Source: Bacteroidota bacterium
GTDB taxonomy: Bacteria; Bacteroidota; Bacteroidia; NS11-12g; UBA955
DNA length: 64,000 nt
Direction: 5' to 3'
Assembly: GCA_023957335.1 (NCBI GenBank)
Contig: JAMLHC010000003.1
Span: 186,001-250,000, forward strand
Under the pieces are notes generated by a model that searched no databases, was not told the DNA's origin, and saw nothing but the letters and a program-made list of their open reading frames with translations. Of this stretch, positions 8,968 to 17,929 are shown one piece after another. The translations under genes and the position numbers were made by a program. How positions within the stretch are numbered: the stretch's first letter is position 1; every line of letters starts with the position of its first letter.

Positions 8968-9708
8968 TTATTTAACCTCTACTCTAAAGTATTTCTTAAA
9001 CTCGCCATTCACCCATATTTCGGCTACAATATAACCTTGCGGTATTTCCGAGTCAAAGTTTAAAGGAAAATCAACATAATTAAAGTCTCCCGTAATTGTA
9101 TATTTAGAAACTGACAAAAAAAGCGGCTCATCACCTGCCATTTCAAAAAAGAAGACTGCTTCTAATTGACTACTGTCCTGAACTACATAACGGTCAAAGA
9201 AAACACGCAAAAAAGCATGTTTATCCTGTTTATTCCATTGAGTGACAGCTACCTTTTCGTCTCCGTCCGATTTCAAAAATTGTCCTGACAACACAGGCTC
9301 TGCCAAAACTTTAAAAGAGTATCGTTCTTGAAATTTTCCATTCAAATACACATTTGTGTAATAAAAACCCACCGGGAAAGCAATACTATTGCGCGAATAT
9401 GAAACTGCAAATTTTCTTTGCACATTCTTAATACCTAACGCCATAGAATCAATACGTTGTGGTTGCGAACCTTCAAATCCATCCAAGTACCATGCAACAG
9501 TTAGTGTGTTCAAAGTATCAACATTCGAAAGTGTTAATTGTAACAAAAATGTGGAATCCCCACTCAAATAATCTTTTGTTTGTTCCAACCCAAAGGCTGT
9601 CTTTCTATAAAATTCACCATTCACTATTTTAGTATTATTCTGAGCAACCGTATGGATTTCAGTAATCAAAAGAAAACTTAATAAAATTGAATATTTAATA
9701 TGATTCAT
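8968..9708 (-). CDS. Exported protein of unknown function with two similar halves
   Basis: I do not recognise this family. The start is placed at ATG 9708 because a signal peptide (about residues 1-22, ending near TVAQ) begins there, and a -7 box lies 9 bases upstream; an upstream in-frame ATG at 9786 would put 26 non-hydrophobic residues before the signal. The mature protein is beta-rich with no cysteine pairs or catalytic motif. Its two halves end in related strands, VGFYYTNVYLNGKFQERYSF and QGYIVAEIWVNGEFKKYF, which suggests two tandem beta-sandwich domains from an internal duplication. No T9SS sorting domain is seen, so it is predicted to be periplasmic. It is monocistronic and divergent from murG. 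Confidence 0.75.
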   Translation of the reverse strand: MNHIKYSILLSFLLITEIHTVAQNNTKIVNGEFYRKTAFGLEQTKDYLSGDSTFLLQLTLSNVDTLNTLTVAWYLDGFEGSQPQRIDSMALGIKNVQRKFAVSYSRNSIAFPVGFYYTNVYLNGKFQERYSFKVLAEPVLSGQFLKSDGDEKVAVTQWNKQDKHAFLRVFFDRYVVQDSSQLEAVFFFEMAGDEPLFLSVSKYTITGDFNYVDFPLNFDSEIPQGYIVAEIWVNGEFKKYFRVEVK

Positions 9709-9717
9709 GAGCTTAGG

Positions 9718-9725
9718 CAAAAGTA
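9718..9725 (-). promoter_or_regulatory. Candidate -7 box (TACTTTTG)
   Basis: TACTTTTG on the minus strand matches TAnnTTTG and ends 9 bases before the chosen ATG at 9708. Its position supports that start over the upstream ATG. Confidence 0.45.
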
Positions 9726-9830
9726 AAATTTGCCGGCTTTTAAATTCATATTCCATGCTTAAACACAAAAAATAACAGATAGACAACTAGCATGTGGGCA
9801 ATTTATGATTCATCAACATTATTGCATTAT

Positions 9831-9838
9831 TACATTTG
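9831..9838 (+). promoter_or_regulatory. Candidate -7 box (TACATTTG) for murG
   Basis: TACATTTG lies 23 bases before the murG ATG at 9862 and inside the coding extension that an earlier start would require. It therefore supports the downstream start. Confidence 0.5.
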
Positions 9839-9861
9839 TCGCACAATTCACAGACTTTTCT

Positions 9862-10947
9862 ATGCCATACAAATTCATTATCTCAGGCGGAGGGACAGGC
9901 GGACACATTTTCCCTGCCATTGCTATTGCAAACGAACTCAAAGCAAGATATCCAGACGCTGAGTTCTTATTTGTAGGTGCACAAGACCGCATGGAAATGA
10001 CAAAAGTGCCCGAAGCCGGATATAAGATTGAAGGGCTTTGGATTAGTGGTATTCAAAGAAAACTAACCTTAAAAAATCTGGTAGTACCTTTCAAACTCAT
10101 TCACAGCCTCTATAAAGCAGGACAAATTGTGCGCAAATTCAAACCTAATGCGGTTATTGGAGTAGGTGGATATGCAAGCGCAGCTGTACTTTTTGCAGCA
10201 TCGAAGAGAGGAATACCATGTCTGATACAAGAACAAAACTCCTTTGCCGGTGTTACCAATAAATGGCTAAGCAGAAGGGTGCAAAAAATTTGTGTGGCTT
10301 ATGAAGGCATGGAAAAATTCTTTCCAAAAGAAAAGATAATCAAAACCGGAAATCCTGTGCGCAACAACCTGTTCAATTGTAATATTACCAAAGAAGATGC
10401 TCTCAAAAGTTATGGATTGAATCCTGACAAAAAAACAGTATTGATTACAGGTGGCAGTTTGGGTGCCAGAACACTCAACGAAGCAATCAAAAAAAGTTTG
10501 TATGCAATTACACAGGCTGATATTCAGTTGATTTGGCAGACCGGTTCATTCTATTTTAATGAATATAAAAACCTTGAACAAGAAGGGGTAAAAATTTTAG
10601 AGTTTATCAAAGACATGAACACCGCCTATCAAGCAGCAGACCTTGTAGTATGCAGAGCCGGAGCACTCACAATAGCTGAAATTTGCGTGCTTGGAAAACC
10701 TTCTATACTTATCCCCTCTCCACACGTTACCGAAGACCATCAAACACATAACGCTTTGCAATTATCAAACAATAGTGCAGCCTTATTAATCAAAGATGCA
10801 GAAGCAATAGAAGCGCTCGGTTTACAAATTATTTCAACGGTAACAAACAGTCGGCTGCTCGACTCTTTGTCCACCCATTCAAAGTCTATGGGAATTCCTG
10901 ATGCAACAAGCAAAATTGCAAATGAAATTGAATCTATTATGCACTGA
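9862..10947 (+). CDS. murG: UDP-GlcNAc:lipid I N-acetylglucosaminyltransferase MurG
   Basis: MurG makes lipid II from lipid I at the inner face of the cytoplasmic membrane. The 361-residue protein starts at ATG 9862 with PYKFIISGGGTGGHIFPA, the family's N-terminal G-loop. The second G-loop is ITGGSLGARTLNEA, and the UDP-GlcNAc site is CRAGALTIAEICVLGKPSIL followed by TEDHQTHNA. The length is typical. An earlier in-frame ATG (9805) would add 19 unconserved residues and place the -7 box inside the gene, so it was not used. The gene is solitary here, about 50 kb from the dcw cluster at the right end of the window. Confidence 0.96.
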   Translation: MPYKFIISGGGTGGHIFPAIAIANELKARYPDAEFLFVGAQDRMEMTKVPEAGYKIEGLWISGIQRKLTLKNLVVPFKLIHSLYKAGQIVRKFKPNAVIGVGGYASAAVLFAASKRGIPCLIQEQNSFAGVTNKWLSRRVQKICVAYEGMEKFFPKEKIIKTGNPVRNNLFNCNITKEDALKSYGLNPDKKTVLITGGSLGARTLNEAIKKSLYAITQADIQLIWQTGSFYFNEYKNLEQEGVKILEFIKDMNTAYQAADLVVCRAGALTIAEICVLGKPSILIPSPHVTEDHQTHNALQLSNNSAALLIKDAEAIEALGLQIISTVTNSRLLDSLSTHSKSMGIPDATSKIANEIESIMH

Positions 10948-10976
10948 AAGCGTACTTAATGAGGTGTACACGGAGC

Positions 10977-13409
10977 TTAGAAATCCATATCATCACCACC
11001 GCCATCATCCATTCTTCGTTTGGTCTTTTTACTTTCAAAATCGTTCTTAAGTGTGCCAAATTTATAGGTAAAATTGACTGTCAAAACTCTGGATTGCCAT
11101 TTCCATGTAGATTCGCTCTCAAAATTAGAACCATTGCTTATTATTGAAAATTGGCGTGTATTAAACACATCCGTAAAATTAACCGCAATCGTCCCACGCT
11201 TTTTCATTATATCCATCTTAAATCCTAAATCTAAGTTGTGCATGGGTTTCATGGTACCCTGAACTGTGGTAACCTTGCCCCTGAAAAAATAGGATGCTTG
11301 TACATCAATATTCTTATTAATTTTATATGTCGTAAGCAGTTTACTAAACCAAGAATAGTTGATGGCAGACGCAGCAGAATTCATCAAATTGCCTGAAACT
11401 TGATTTCTGAATAGATTCAAATTTAAGGTTGCACTAAAATCCTTGATTTTCTTTCTCACAATTCCTTCTAAACCAATATTTCTGGACACATCCAAATTGG
11501 TTGTAGTCATTGTGGCAACGCCACGATCATCCACCATCCTAAAACGTTGAAACACATCGTTAACTTGCCTGTAATAAGCAGTACCTGAAATAAAATCTCC
11601 CTTCTTTGTTATAAAATACGTAGCTTCATAGGCATCAATGAGCTCGGGGTTCAAGTAGGGATTTCCCTTGCGTAGATTATAAGGGTCAGATTGCTCTGCA
11701 AATGGATTTAGTGCGTGAATCCATGGTCGGTTAATTCTTCTGCTGTAACTGAGCTGAAAATCCTGACCTTTTGTTATCTCTTTTGTTAAAAACAAAGAAG
11801 GAAATAAATTAATATATTTCCTTGCAAAAGTTAGATTGCCAACCTTTTGATCTCCGTTGATAATCGATTGTTCTGCCCTCACTCCGGCTTTGACCTTAAA
11901 CCATGTAAATTCCTGAGAATAGTTGACATAAGCCGCATTGATGATTTCAGAGTAAATAAAATTATTTGTTAAACTCCTATCAACATCATAGGTTTCTGCA
12001 TTATAATTCAAGGTGTCAGCATAGAAATCATTGTCAATTTTTCGCATCGAAAATTTCAGCCCGGACTCAAACATTTTCTTATCCCCAATAGGACGTGTAT
12101 AATCAAGTTGTGCTAAAGGAAGTATGTTTGCTGTATTGGTTTTTGTATTTTGAAATTGTCTGTAAATTCCGTTTTCGTCTTGTCGGTATTGTGAATTATT
12201 TTTATTCGCGGAACCGGACATATTTGCAAGGAAAAGGAGTGTATGTTTTTTAGCTTTATCAAAACTATGATTAATTGAGAAGCCTATTTCTCCATTTCTG
12301 CTGTTACTCAAATCACTGCCCAATCGAGAATATGCATACAAAGGTGCCAAAGCCTTGTCTTCAAAAGAATAATTAACCGTCTCGGGATTTTTTCTTGCAC
12401 TAATACTTCCAAGCCAGCTAAAGGACAATGTAGTTCTTTTGTTGATATCATAATCAATGTTTCCATTCCATGTATTACTCAAATCTCCTCTGGTTGAAGA
12501 GTTATTTTGCATTAAATAATAAGTAGTATCAAGCAACAAATTCAATCTTTCGGAATTACCGGTAGAAATACTGGTGTTATTTCTGTATCCGTATGTGGTA
12601 CTAAGTTTAATCTTATTTTTTCCATAAGAGAAAGTAGCCGAGCCATTATACCTGTTAAAAGTACCATAGCCTCCGGTAACACTTGCATTCCAACCTTTGG
12701 AATCAGAGGATTTCAAAATAATATTGATGATACCCGAGGTTCCTTCTGCATCATATTTTGCCGATGGATTATTAATAAGCTCTACACGTTCAATATTGGC
12801 AGCAGGTATTTGCTGTAAAATAGCTTGTTTGTCTGCACCTCCAAAACTAGTGGGTTTGCCATTAATATATATCTGCACATCGGATGAGCCACGCAAAGAT
12901 ATTGTGCCGTTCATATCCACATCAATTGTAGGGATTTGGTTCAACACATCCACTGCTGTTCCACCGGTTGTCATAGGGTTATTTTGCACATCAAAAACCT
13001 TTTTGTCAACTTCCAGTTTCATTGTTTCTTTCTCACCCTCAATCTTAGCTCCTTCAAGAACCTGTGCATCCGACTTCAACGTAATTTTACCCAAATTTAC
13101 TGTTGTATCTGTAGAGGTGATTATCAAGTTATCTTTTACATACGTTTTATAGCCGGTAAAGGAGATAGAAATTTTGTAAGTGCCTGGTTGCAACTGCAAA
13201 ACAAAAAATCCATTCAAATCGGACACTACACCCGTAAAGTCACCTGAACCGTGCTGATTGGCACTAACTGTCGCATAGGGTAGCTCAATACCTGTCTGCA
13301 TATCCCAGATATAGCCTTGAACCTTGACAGTCTGGGCTGTTGAAAATAAAGATGACAGTATTAAGAAAAAGAAAAGAGTTGCAAATTTTAACCTTTGATT
13401 CGTATTCAT
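10977..13409 (-). CDS. TonB-dependent receptor-type outer-membrane beta-barrel protein
   Basis: The 810-residue protein starts at ATG 13409, where a signal peptide begins (about 25 residues, ending STAQ). A CarboxypepD_reg-like domain (about 26-110) has the motif DLNGFFVLQLQPGTYKISIS. A plug domain follows (about 125-230), with TAVDVLNQIPTIDVDMNG and SDVQIYINGKPT, then a barrel of alternating strands to the C-terminus, typical of the outer membrane beta-barrel family (PF14905-like). The end is unusual: an Asp/Gly-rich tail RRMDDGGGDDMDF after the last strand. No SusD-like partner is adjacent, so the substrate is unknown. It is convergent with murG, and a terminator-promoter pair lies just upstream. 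Confidence 0.9.
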   Translation of the reverse strand: MNTNQRLKFATLFFFLILSSLFSTAQTVKVQGYIWDMQTGIELPYATVSANQHGSGDFTGVVSDLNGFFVLQLQPGTYKISISFTGYKTYVKDNLIITSTDTTVNLGKITLKSDAQVLEGAKIEGEKETMKLEVDKKVFDVQNNPMTTGGTAVDVLNQIPTIDVDMNGTISLRGSSDVQIYINGKPTSFGGADKQAILQQIPAANIERVELINNPSAKYDAEGTSGIINIILKSSDSKGWNASVTGGYGTFNRYNGSATFSYGKNKIKLSTTYGYRNNTSISTGNSERLNLLLDTTYYLMQNNSSTRGDLSNTWNGNIDYDINKRTTLSFSWLGSISARKNPETVNYSFEDKALAPLYAYSRLGSDLSNSRNGEIGFSINHSFDKAKKHTLLFLANMSGSANKNNSQYRQDENGIYRQFQNTKTNTANILPLAQLDYTRPIGDKKMFESGLKFSMRKIDNDFYADTLNYNAETYDVDRSLTNNFIYSEIINAAYVNYSQEFTWFKVKAGVRAEQSIINGDQKVGNLTFARKYINLFPSLFLTKEITKGQDFQLSYSRRINRPWIHALNPFAEQSDPYNLRKGNPYLNPELIDAYEATYFITKKGDFISGTAYYRQVNDVFQRFRMVDDRGVATMTTTNLDVSRNIGLEGIVRKKIKDFSATLNLNLFRNQVSGNLMNSAASAINYSWFSKLLTTYKINKNIDVQASYFFRGKVTTVQGTMKPMHNLDLGFKMDIMKKRGTIAVNFTDVFNTRQFSIISNGSNFESESTWKWQSRVLTVNFTYKFGTLKNDFESKKTKRRMDDGGGDDMDF

Positions 13410-13423
13410 TTGTAATTGAGCGG

Positions 13424-13431
13424 CAAAAATA
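13424..13431 (-). promoter_or_regulatory. Candidate -7 box (TATTTTTG) for the TonB-type receptor
   Basis: TATTTTTG on the minus strand lies 14 bases upstream of ATG 13409. It directly follows, and touches the U-tract of, the terminator hairpin at 13436-13459. Confidence 0.5.
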
Positions 13432-13435
13432 TAAA

Positions 13436-13459
13436 AGGGCAAGGCAAAAGCTTTGCCCT
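13436..13459 (-). terminator. Intrinsic terminator of the universal stress protein gene
   Basis: On the minus strand the arms AGGGCAAAGC and GCCTTGCCCT pair over 10 bases with one G-U-type mismatch around a 4-base loop, followed by TTTTAT. It lies 65 bases after the USP stop at 13525. Confidence 0.7.
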
Positions 13460-13524
13460 ATAATATCAATACATCAATTAAAAGGGTAAATACGTAATTT
13501 CTTCTACAAGAACCTTGTTACTTT

Positions 13525-14343
13525 CTACGAAGCAAACACGGCTCCTTCAAGAGTTAGCGAACGTGCATGCACAGACAAAACAGGTATGGAAGAATGATGC
13601 ACAAGTTGCTGTGCATAGGTTCCCATGAAGAAACTATTGGTTGTTTCAGTTTCTGTCATGATTGAAATTAAATCTACGCCATTTTCTTTTGCAAATTCAA
13701 CACAAGCATCGGCAACATTCTGCCCAAATTTTTCTGCATAGGTACTAGAAACTCTGTGTTTGTCCAAATAATCTTTGGCTTGTTTTGCATACATTCTAAG
13801 TTTCTGAATTGTAGTTTCGTCTTTTCTTGCACTCACGCAAAAAATCACAACTTCTGCATCAAATCCTCTTGCCAACTGTGTAACCATCGGGATTTTTTGA
13901 CGGGTTTGGTCGGTATCGTTGAGTGGGAGTAAGATTTTTTGAAAAGTATCCGGATAAGGGAACTCTTGCATAGTCAACACCGGACATTGGGATGAGCTCA
14001 CCACACGAAAGGCGTTAGTTCCAATCCAACTTTCCTGAAAACCTTTGGCACCGTGGGTGCCCATCATGATTAAATCAGCTCCGATTTCTCTTTCAAGGGC
14101 TGTAATTTCTTTGTATATCCTGCCCTTTCTCTGAACAAAATTCATTCTTACTCCGCTGTTTTGGTATTTGTCAACTGTCACTTCTTTAACTTTTTCTGCC
14201 ATTGCTGCGGCAGTTGAATCTGTTACTACAAATACAACGGTAATTTCAGCATCAAAAATCTTGGCTGTTAAAACTGCTTTTTTTAGTGCAATCTCTGATG
14301 AAGGTGAACCTTCGTAGGGGACTAGTATTTTTTTAATTTCCAT
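13525..14343 (-). CDS. Universal stress protein with two UspA domains
   Basis: The 272-residue protein is a tandem UspA. Domain 1 (about 1-140) starts KKILVPYEGSPSSEIAL and has the ATP-binding pattern G-2x-G-9x-G as GTHGAKGFQESWIGTN. Domain 2 (about 141-272) starts QKILLPLNDTDQTR; its corresponding loop ETETTNSFFMGTYA lacks the glycines, so only the first domain is likely to bind ATP. It is cytoplasmic. It has its own promoter and terminator, so it is monocistronic and separate from scoAB upstream. Confidence 0.93.
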   Translation of the reverse strand: MEIKKILVPYEGSPSSEIALKKAVLTAKIFDAEITVVFVVTDSTAAAMAEKVKEVTVDKYQNSGVRMNFVQRKGRIYKEITALEREIGADLIMMGTHGAKGFQESWIGTNAFRVVSSSQCPVLTMQEFPYPDTFQKILLPLNDTDQTRQKIPMVTQLARGFDAEVVIFCVSARKDETTIQKLRMYAKQAKDYLDKHRVSSTYAEKFGQNVADACVEFAKENGVDLISIMTETETTNSFFMGTYAQQLVHHSSIPVLSVHARSLTLEGAVFAS

Positions 14344-14374
14344 AAGCTATAAAGTTTAGTTAAATTTGATATGT

Positions 14375-14406
14375 CAAAAGTAAACAACAAATATTTATCC
14401 TCCAAA
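14375..14406 (-). promoter_or_regulatory. Bacteroidota-type promoter for the universal stress protein gene
   Basis: On the minus strand TTTG (14403-14406), 20 bases, then TACTTTTG (14375-14382). The ATG follows 31 bases further. Both elements and the spacing fit the consensus. Confidence 0.65.
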
Positions 14407-14509
14407 TATTTGTGTTTATCTATTTTACAAACGGATTTTATTCTATACTAAACTATATTAACTGCCTTGGTAATGTAGCAACTCAGTAATTAAAAAAAAA
14501 AAAGAGTTT

Positions 14510-15166
14510 TTACAATTCAATCGTTTTAAGTGATTTTGCAATAGTCAGGCGTCCCTCTGTCTTGGATATTACTTCATCAACAGTAACTCCGGGCGCAATT
14601 TCAATGAGTTCAAATCCATTTTCATTGATATTAAAAAATCCTAATTCAGTTACAACTCTTTTCACACAAGCCAATCCTGTGATGGGCAATGTACATTTCT
14701 TCAGCAATTTTGACTCACCGGCTTTATTTGTATGCTGCATAGCAACAATAATATTTTTGGCAGAAGCCACCAAGTCCATAGCCCCTCCCATTCCTTTGAC
14801 CATTTTGCCCGGAATTTTCCAACTTGCAATATCTCCATTATCACTCACTTCCATTGCACCCAATACTGTCAAATTCACTTTGCCTGCCCGAATCATCCCA
14901 AAACTCAAAGCGGAATCAAAGAATGCAGACCCTTTGACTGTTGTAACTGTTTGTTTGCCGGCATTGATTAAATCTGCATCCTCCTCTCCTTCGTAGGGAA
15001 AAGGACCGATGCCCAACAGCCCGTTTTCTGATTGAAGTACCACCTCAATACCTTTGGGTATATAGTTGGCTACTAAAGTAGGTATTCCGATACCGAGATT
15101 TACATAATATCCGTCCTGAAGTTCTTTTGCAATCCTTTGTGCTATTTGTTCTTTTGTAAGTGCCAT
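14510..15166 (-). CDS. scoB: 3-oxoacid CoA-transferase subunit B
   Basis: This is the beta subunit of succinyl-CoA:3-ketoacid CoA-transferase, which moves CoA between succinate and acetoacetate in ketone-body use. The protein is 218 residues from ATG 15166, and the motif LQSENGLLGIGP holds the catalytic glutamate (Glu47). GIGIPTLV and the GAMDL segment are also typical. An earlier in-frame start at 15202 would overlap scoA by 32 bases and add unconserved residues; ATG 15166 lies 4 bases after the scoA stop. A run of twelve T follows the stop by about 9 bases on the minus strand, without a clear hairpin. Confidence 0.95.
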   Translation of the reverse strand: MALTKEQIAQRIAKELQDGYYVNLGIGIPTLVANYIPKGIEVVLQSENGLLGIGPFPYEGEEDADLINAGKQTVTTVKGSAFFDSALSFGMIRAGKVNLTVLGAMEVSDNGDIASWKIPGKMVKGMGGAMDLVASAKNIIVAMQHTNKAGESKLLKKCTLPITGLACVKRVVTELGFFNINENGFELIEIAPGVTVDEVISKTEGRLTIAKSLKTIEL

Positions 15167-15170
15167 AATC

Positions 15171-15869
15171 CTAAATTCTTTTTCTTGTTGTTCTTTGCTC
15201 AATTCTTTTTTGGTAATCAGTACCTTGGAAAATTCTATTTACGTAAATACCGGGTGTGTGAATCATATCGGGGTCTAACTCTCCGGCAGGTAATAAGTGT
15301 TCTACTTCCGCAATGGTAATGACTCCTGCCATTGCCATCACCGGATTAAAATTGCGAGCGGTTTCTTTATATATCAAGTTGCCGTGCGTATCTCCTTTCC
15401 ATGCTTTCACAATCGCAAATTCAGCTTTGAAGGCATGTTCGAGCAAATATTTTTTTCCATCAAACTCTCTTACTTCTTTCCCTTCGGCAACCTCAGTTCC
15501 CACACCTGCCGGAGTAAAAAATGCGGGCATTCCATAACCGGCAGCCATACAACGGGTTGCAAGTGTGCCTTGAGGAACAAGCTCAACTTCTAATTCGCCC
15601 GACAAAAGTTGTCTTTCAAATTCTGCGTTCTCGCCCACATACGAAGCAATCATTTTTTTGACTTGTCTTTTTTGTAACATCAAGCCTATGCCAAAATCGT
15701 CCACCCCGGCATTGTTTGATATACATGTCAAATTATTGACACCTTTTTTCACCAAAGCTGCTATACAGTTCTCCGGCAAGCCACAGAGTCCGAAACCACC
15801 GAGCATTAAGGTTGTACCGGATTGAATGTCAGAAATAGCCTCATCAGCATTTTTATATACTTTATTCAT
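15171..15869 (-). CDS. scoA: 3-oxoacid CoA-transferase subunit A
   Basis: This is the alpha subunit of the same CoA transferase, 232 residues, a normal length. The glycine-rich LMLGGFGLCGLPENCIAAL near the N-terminus binds CoA, and CISNNAGVDDFGIGLM and the FFTPAGVGTEV segment are characteristic. It is transcribed first in a two-gene operon; scoB starts 4 bases after its stop, as expected for a heteromeric enzyme. A TAATTTTG box precedes it. Confidence 0.95.
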   Translation of the reverse strand: MNKVYKNADEAISDIQSGTTLMLGGFGLCGLPENCIAALVKKGVNNLTCISNNAGVDDFGIGLMLQKRQVKKMIASYVGENAEFERQLLSGELEVELVPQGTLATRCMAAGYGMPAFFTPAGVGTEVAEGKEVREFDGKKYLLEHAFKAEFAIVKAWKGDTHGNLIYKETARNFNPVMAMAGVITIAEVEHLLPAGELDPDMIHTPGIYVNRIFQGTDYQKRIEQRTTRKRI

Positions 15870-15893
15870 TTCATTTAATTGAATTTATGCCTT

Positions 15894-15901
15894 CAAAATT
15901 A
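15894..15901 (-). promoter_or_regulatory. Candidate -7 box (TAATTTTG) for scoAB
   Basis: TAATTTTG on the minus strand matches TAnnTTTG, 24 bases upstream of the scoA ATG. A TTTG lies upstream but at a short spacing of 13, so only the -7 box is well supported. Confidence 0.45.
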
Positions 15902-15987
15902 GCAACTATTTGTCAAACATGTAACAATGAGCACCCATACGGCTCATTCTTAAGAAAGTATCGATGAATAACAATACGCTACAGACA

Positions 15988-16017
15988 TTTGCAACATTCG
16001 TAATTGAATTATCTTTG
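15988..16017 (+). promoter_or_regulatory. Bacteroidota-type promoter for the GDP-fucose synthase gene
   Basis: TTTG (15988-15991), an 18-base spacer, then TATCTTTG (16010-16017). The ATG at 16026 is only 8 bases after the box, so the transcript would have a very short leader or none. The alternative GTG start at 16017 would begin inside the -7 box. Confidence 0.7.
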
Positions 16018-16025
16018 TGCCTGCA

Positions 16026-16955
16026 ATGGAAGAAAAGTCCAAAATATATATCGCTGGTCACCGAGGCATGGTGGGGTCTGCGCTAAAGCGACAATTAGAG
16101 AAACTGGGATTTCACAATTTTATCTTGCGAACTTCTGCTGAATTAGACTTAAGAAGTCAGCAAGCTGTGGCAGATTTCTTCCTAAATGAAAAACCGGAGT
16201 ATGTATTCTTGGCAGCGGCAAAAGTGGGCGGAATTGTTGCCAACAACACCTATCGTGCTGATTTTATTTATGATAACATTCAAATTCAAACCAATATTAT
16301 CCATCAATCCTATTTGAACGGGGTAAAAAAACTCATGTTCTTTGGTTCCTCTTGTATTTATCCCAAATGGGCAGAACAACCGCTCAGGGAAGAGAGTTTA
16401 TTAACCGGAGTATTGGAACCCACAAATGAACCTTATGCTATAGCAAAAATTGCAGGTATCAAAATGTGCGAAGCGTACCGCGATCAATATGGTTGCAATT
16501 TTATCAGTGTGATGCCAACAAATCTGTATGGGTTGAACGACAATTATCACCCACAAAACAGTCATGTGCTGCCGGCACTCATACGTAAATTCCATGAAGC
16601 CAAACAAAACCAAGCACCTTTTGTTGAAATTTGGGGAACCGGCACACCCAGAAGAGAGTTCCTATTTGCAGATGATTTGGCTAGTGCTGCAGTCTTTCTG
16701 ATGTTAAATTATCATGAAAAAGGTTTTGTCAATATTGGTTGTGGCGAAGATTTATCAATTCAGGAACTTGCTCAAATTGTACAAAATGTTATTGGATATA
16801 AGGGCAGTTTGCAATTTGACACAAGCAAACCAGACGGAACACCGCGCAAACTCATGAATGTAGAAAAATTGTTTTCACAAGGTTGGAGACCAAAATTCAG
16901 TCTTGAGGAAGGTATCGCAATCGCTTATAAAGACTTTGTGGAAAGATACGCTTGA
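16026..16955 (+). CDS. fcl: GDP-L-fucose synthase
   Basis: Fcl converts GDP-4-keto-6-deoxymannose to GDP-L-fucose with NADPH. The 309-residue short-chain dehydrogenase fold starts [20 protein letters not shown] with the GxxGxxG loop. The catalytic set is the Ser-Ser-Cys of FFGSSCIYP and the YxxxK of PYAIAKIAG, and [11 protein letters not shown] is the family's substrate-side motif. The start is ATG 16026 because of the promoter position. The downstream glycosyltransferase overlaps by 4 bases, so GDP-fucose may feed that enzyme, although no gmd gene is in the window. Confidence 0.95.
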   Translation: MEEKSKIYIAGHRGMVGSALKRQLEKLGFHNFILRTSAELDLRSQQAVADFFLNEKPEYVFLAAAKVGGIVANNTYRADFIYDNIQIQTNIIHQSYLNGVKKLMFFGSSCIYPKWAEQPLREESLLTGVLEPTNEPYAIAKIAGIKMCEAYRDQYGCNFISVMPTNLYGLNDNYHPQNSHVLPALIRKFHEAKQNQAPFVEIWGTGTPRREFLFADDLASAAVFLMLNYHEKGFVNIGCGEDLSIQELAQIVQNVIGYKGSLQFDTSKPDGTPRKLMNVEKLFSQGWRPKFSLEEGIAIAYKDFVERYA

Positions 16956-17929
16956 AAACCTTCAGCATCAAATACCTGAGCAATGGACCCAAAAACACCG
17001 GTGGTTTTTTTCACGAGCGTTTTTGGTTTGAACAAATACAACAATATTATACCGACCAAGGGCACAAAGTCAATGCTGACGCTGAAAGACCAACGCATTA
17101 CCATTCAGGATTATGGACAAAATGCCAATGGTTTTGGCATCTTTTCAAAGTTTCCGATGCTGACATAACCATAGTGCCCGGCAGATGTGCGTTGCCGGTT
17201 CTGCTTAGAAATTTATTTACAAAAAGAAGGGTACTTGTTGTTTTACATTCACTTAACTCCACAAGCTTACACAAGAACAAGACATTAGCATTCTATTATT
17301 CGTTCATTTTCAGATTAATAAAAATGCGGTCAAACTTCTTTCTTGTAACAGTTGCAGAGTATTGGCAAACATACTTTTGTGAGAAAAAACGTATCCCATC
17401 GAAGCGTGTTCTCCTTTTACCTAACCTCTTTGAGGCTGAACGATACTTGGAATTTAAGTCTGCCAAGAAAAAGCTAAATATCCATTTGGGAATGTGGTCA
17501 ACAAAATTGGACAAAGTATTGTATGACATTGCTTCACGCCTCAGCCACAGAGGATATTACTGTTTTTTTACTACGCCAGAAGACATCATGTCGATGGGGG
17601 CATACGGTTATGATATTATTTATTGTCCGACTATAAATGAATACAAGACTCGTGTAGCTAATGCGCTTTTTACCATATCGATTCCGGCTGTACCTGAAGG
17701 ATGGTCAAGAGTAGCACACGAAAGTTTTTTGTTAGGAACACCCGTTATTGGATATAACAATGCAGGATTGGGAGAACTCCTCCATGAAGCAGGTGGATAT
17801 ATTGCAAATAATACGGATGAGGTCTTGCAAATTATCGAATCAAAATGTGAATGGAAGTTGTCGCAAACTTTTGTACAAAAATTTCATGCCGAGCGAGCGC
17901 GTCAATTCCTTATTCGGAGCGGATTATAG
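16952..17929 (+). CDS. Glycosyltransferase, GT-B type (group 1-like)
   Basis: The 325-residue protein starts at TTG 16952 within the stop of fcl (a TTGA overlap); the next in-frame ATG would lose about 125 residues including conserved N-terminal sequence. The C-terminal half has the group 1 pattern [20 protein letters not shown] with NNAGLGELL, where Glu and Gly contact the nucleotide-sugar. No signal peptide is seen. Translational coupling to fcl suggests a fucosyl or related transfer to a surface glycan, which is inference. Its 3' end overlaps the convergent downstream gene by 6 bases. Confidence 0.8.
   Translation: MKTFSIKYLSNGPKNTGGFFHERFWFEQIQQYYTDQGHKVNADAERPTHYHSGLWTKCQWFWHLFKVSDADITIVPGRCALPVLLRNLFTKRRVLVVLHSLNSTSLHKNKTLAFYYSFIFRLIKMRSNFFLVTVAEYWQTYFCEKKRIPSKRVLLLPNLFEAERYLEFKSAKKKLNIHLGMWSTKLDKVLYDIASRLSHRGYYCFFTTPEDIMSMGAYGYDIIYCPTINEYKTRVANALFTISIPAVPEGWSRVAHESFLLGTPVIGYNNAGLGELLHEAGGYIANNTDEVLQIIESKCEWKLSQTFVQKFHAERARQFLIRSGL

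Noticed and set aside
9709-9786. N-terminal extension of the unknown exported protein to ATG 9786
   Set aside because: It would precede the signal peptide with 26 residues and include the -7 box at 9718-9725.
12697-13152. 151-residue plus-strand frame within the TonB-type receptor gene
   Set aside because: Antisense to conserved plug-domain coding sequence; no family resemblance.
14484-14510. T12 run after scoB as an intrinsic terminator
   Set aside because: No stable hairpin precedes the run on the minus strand, so it was not listed as a terminator.
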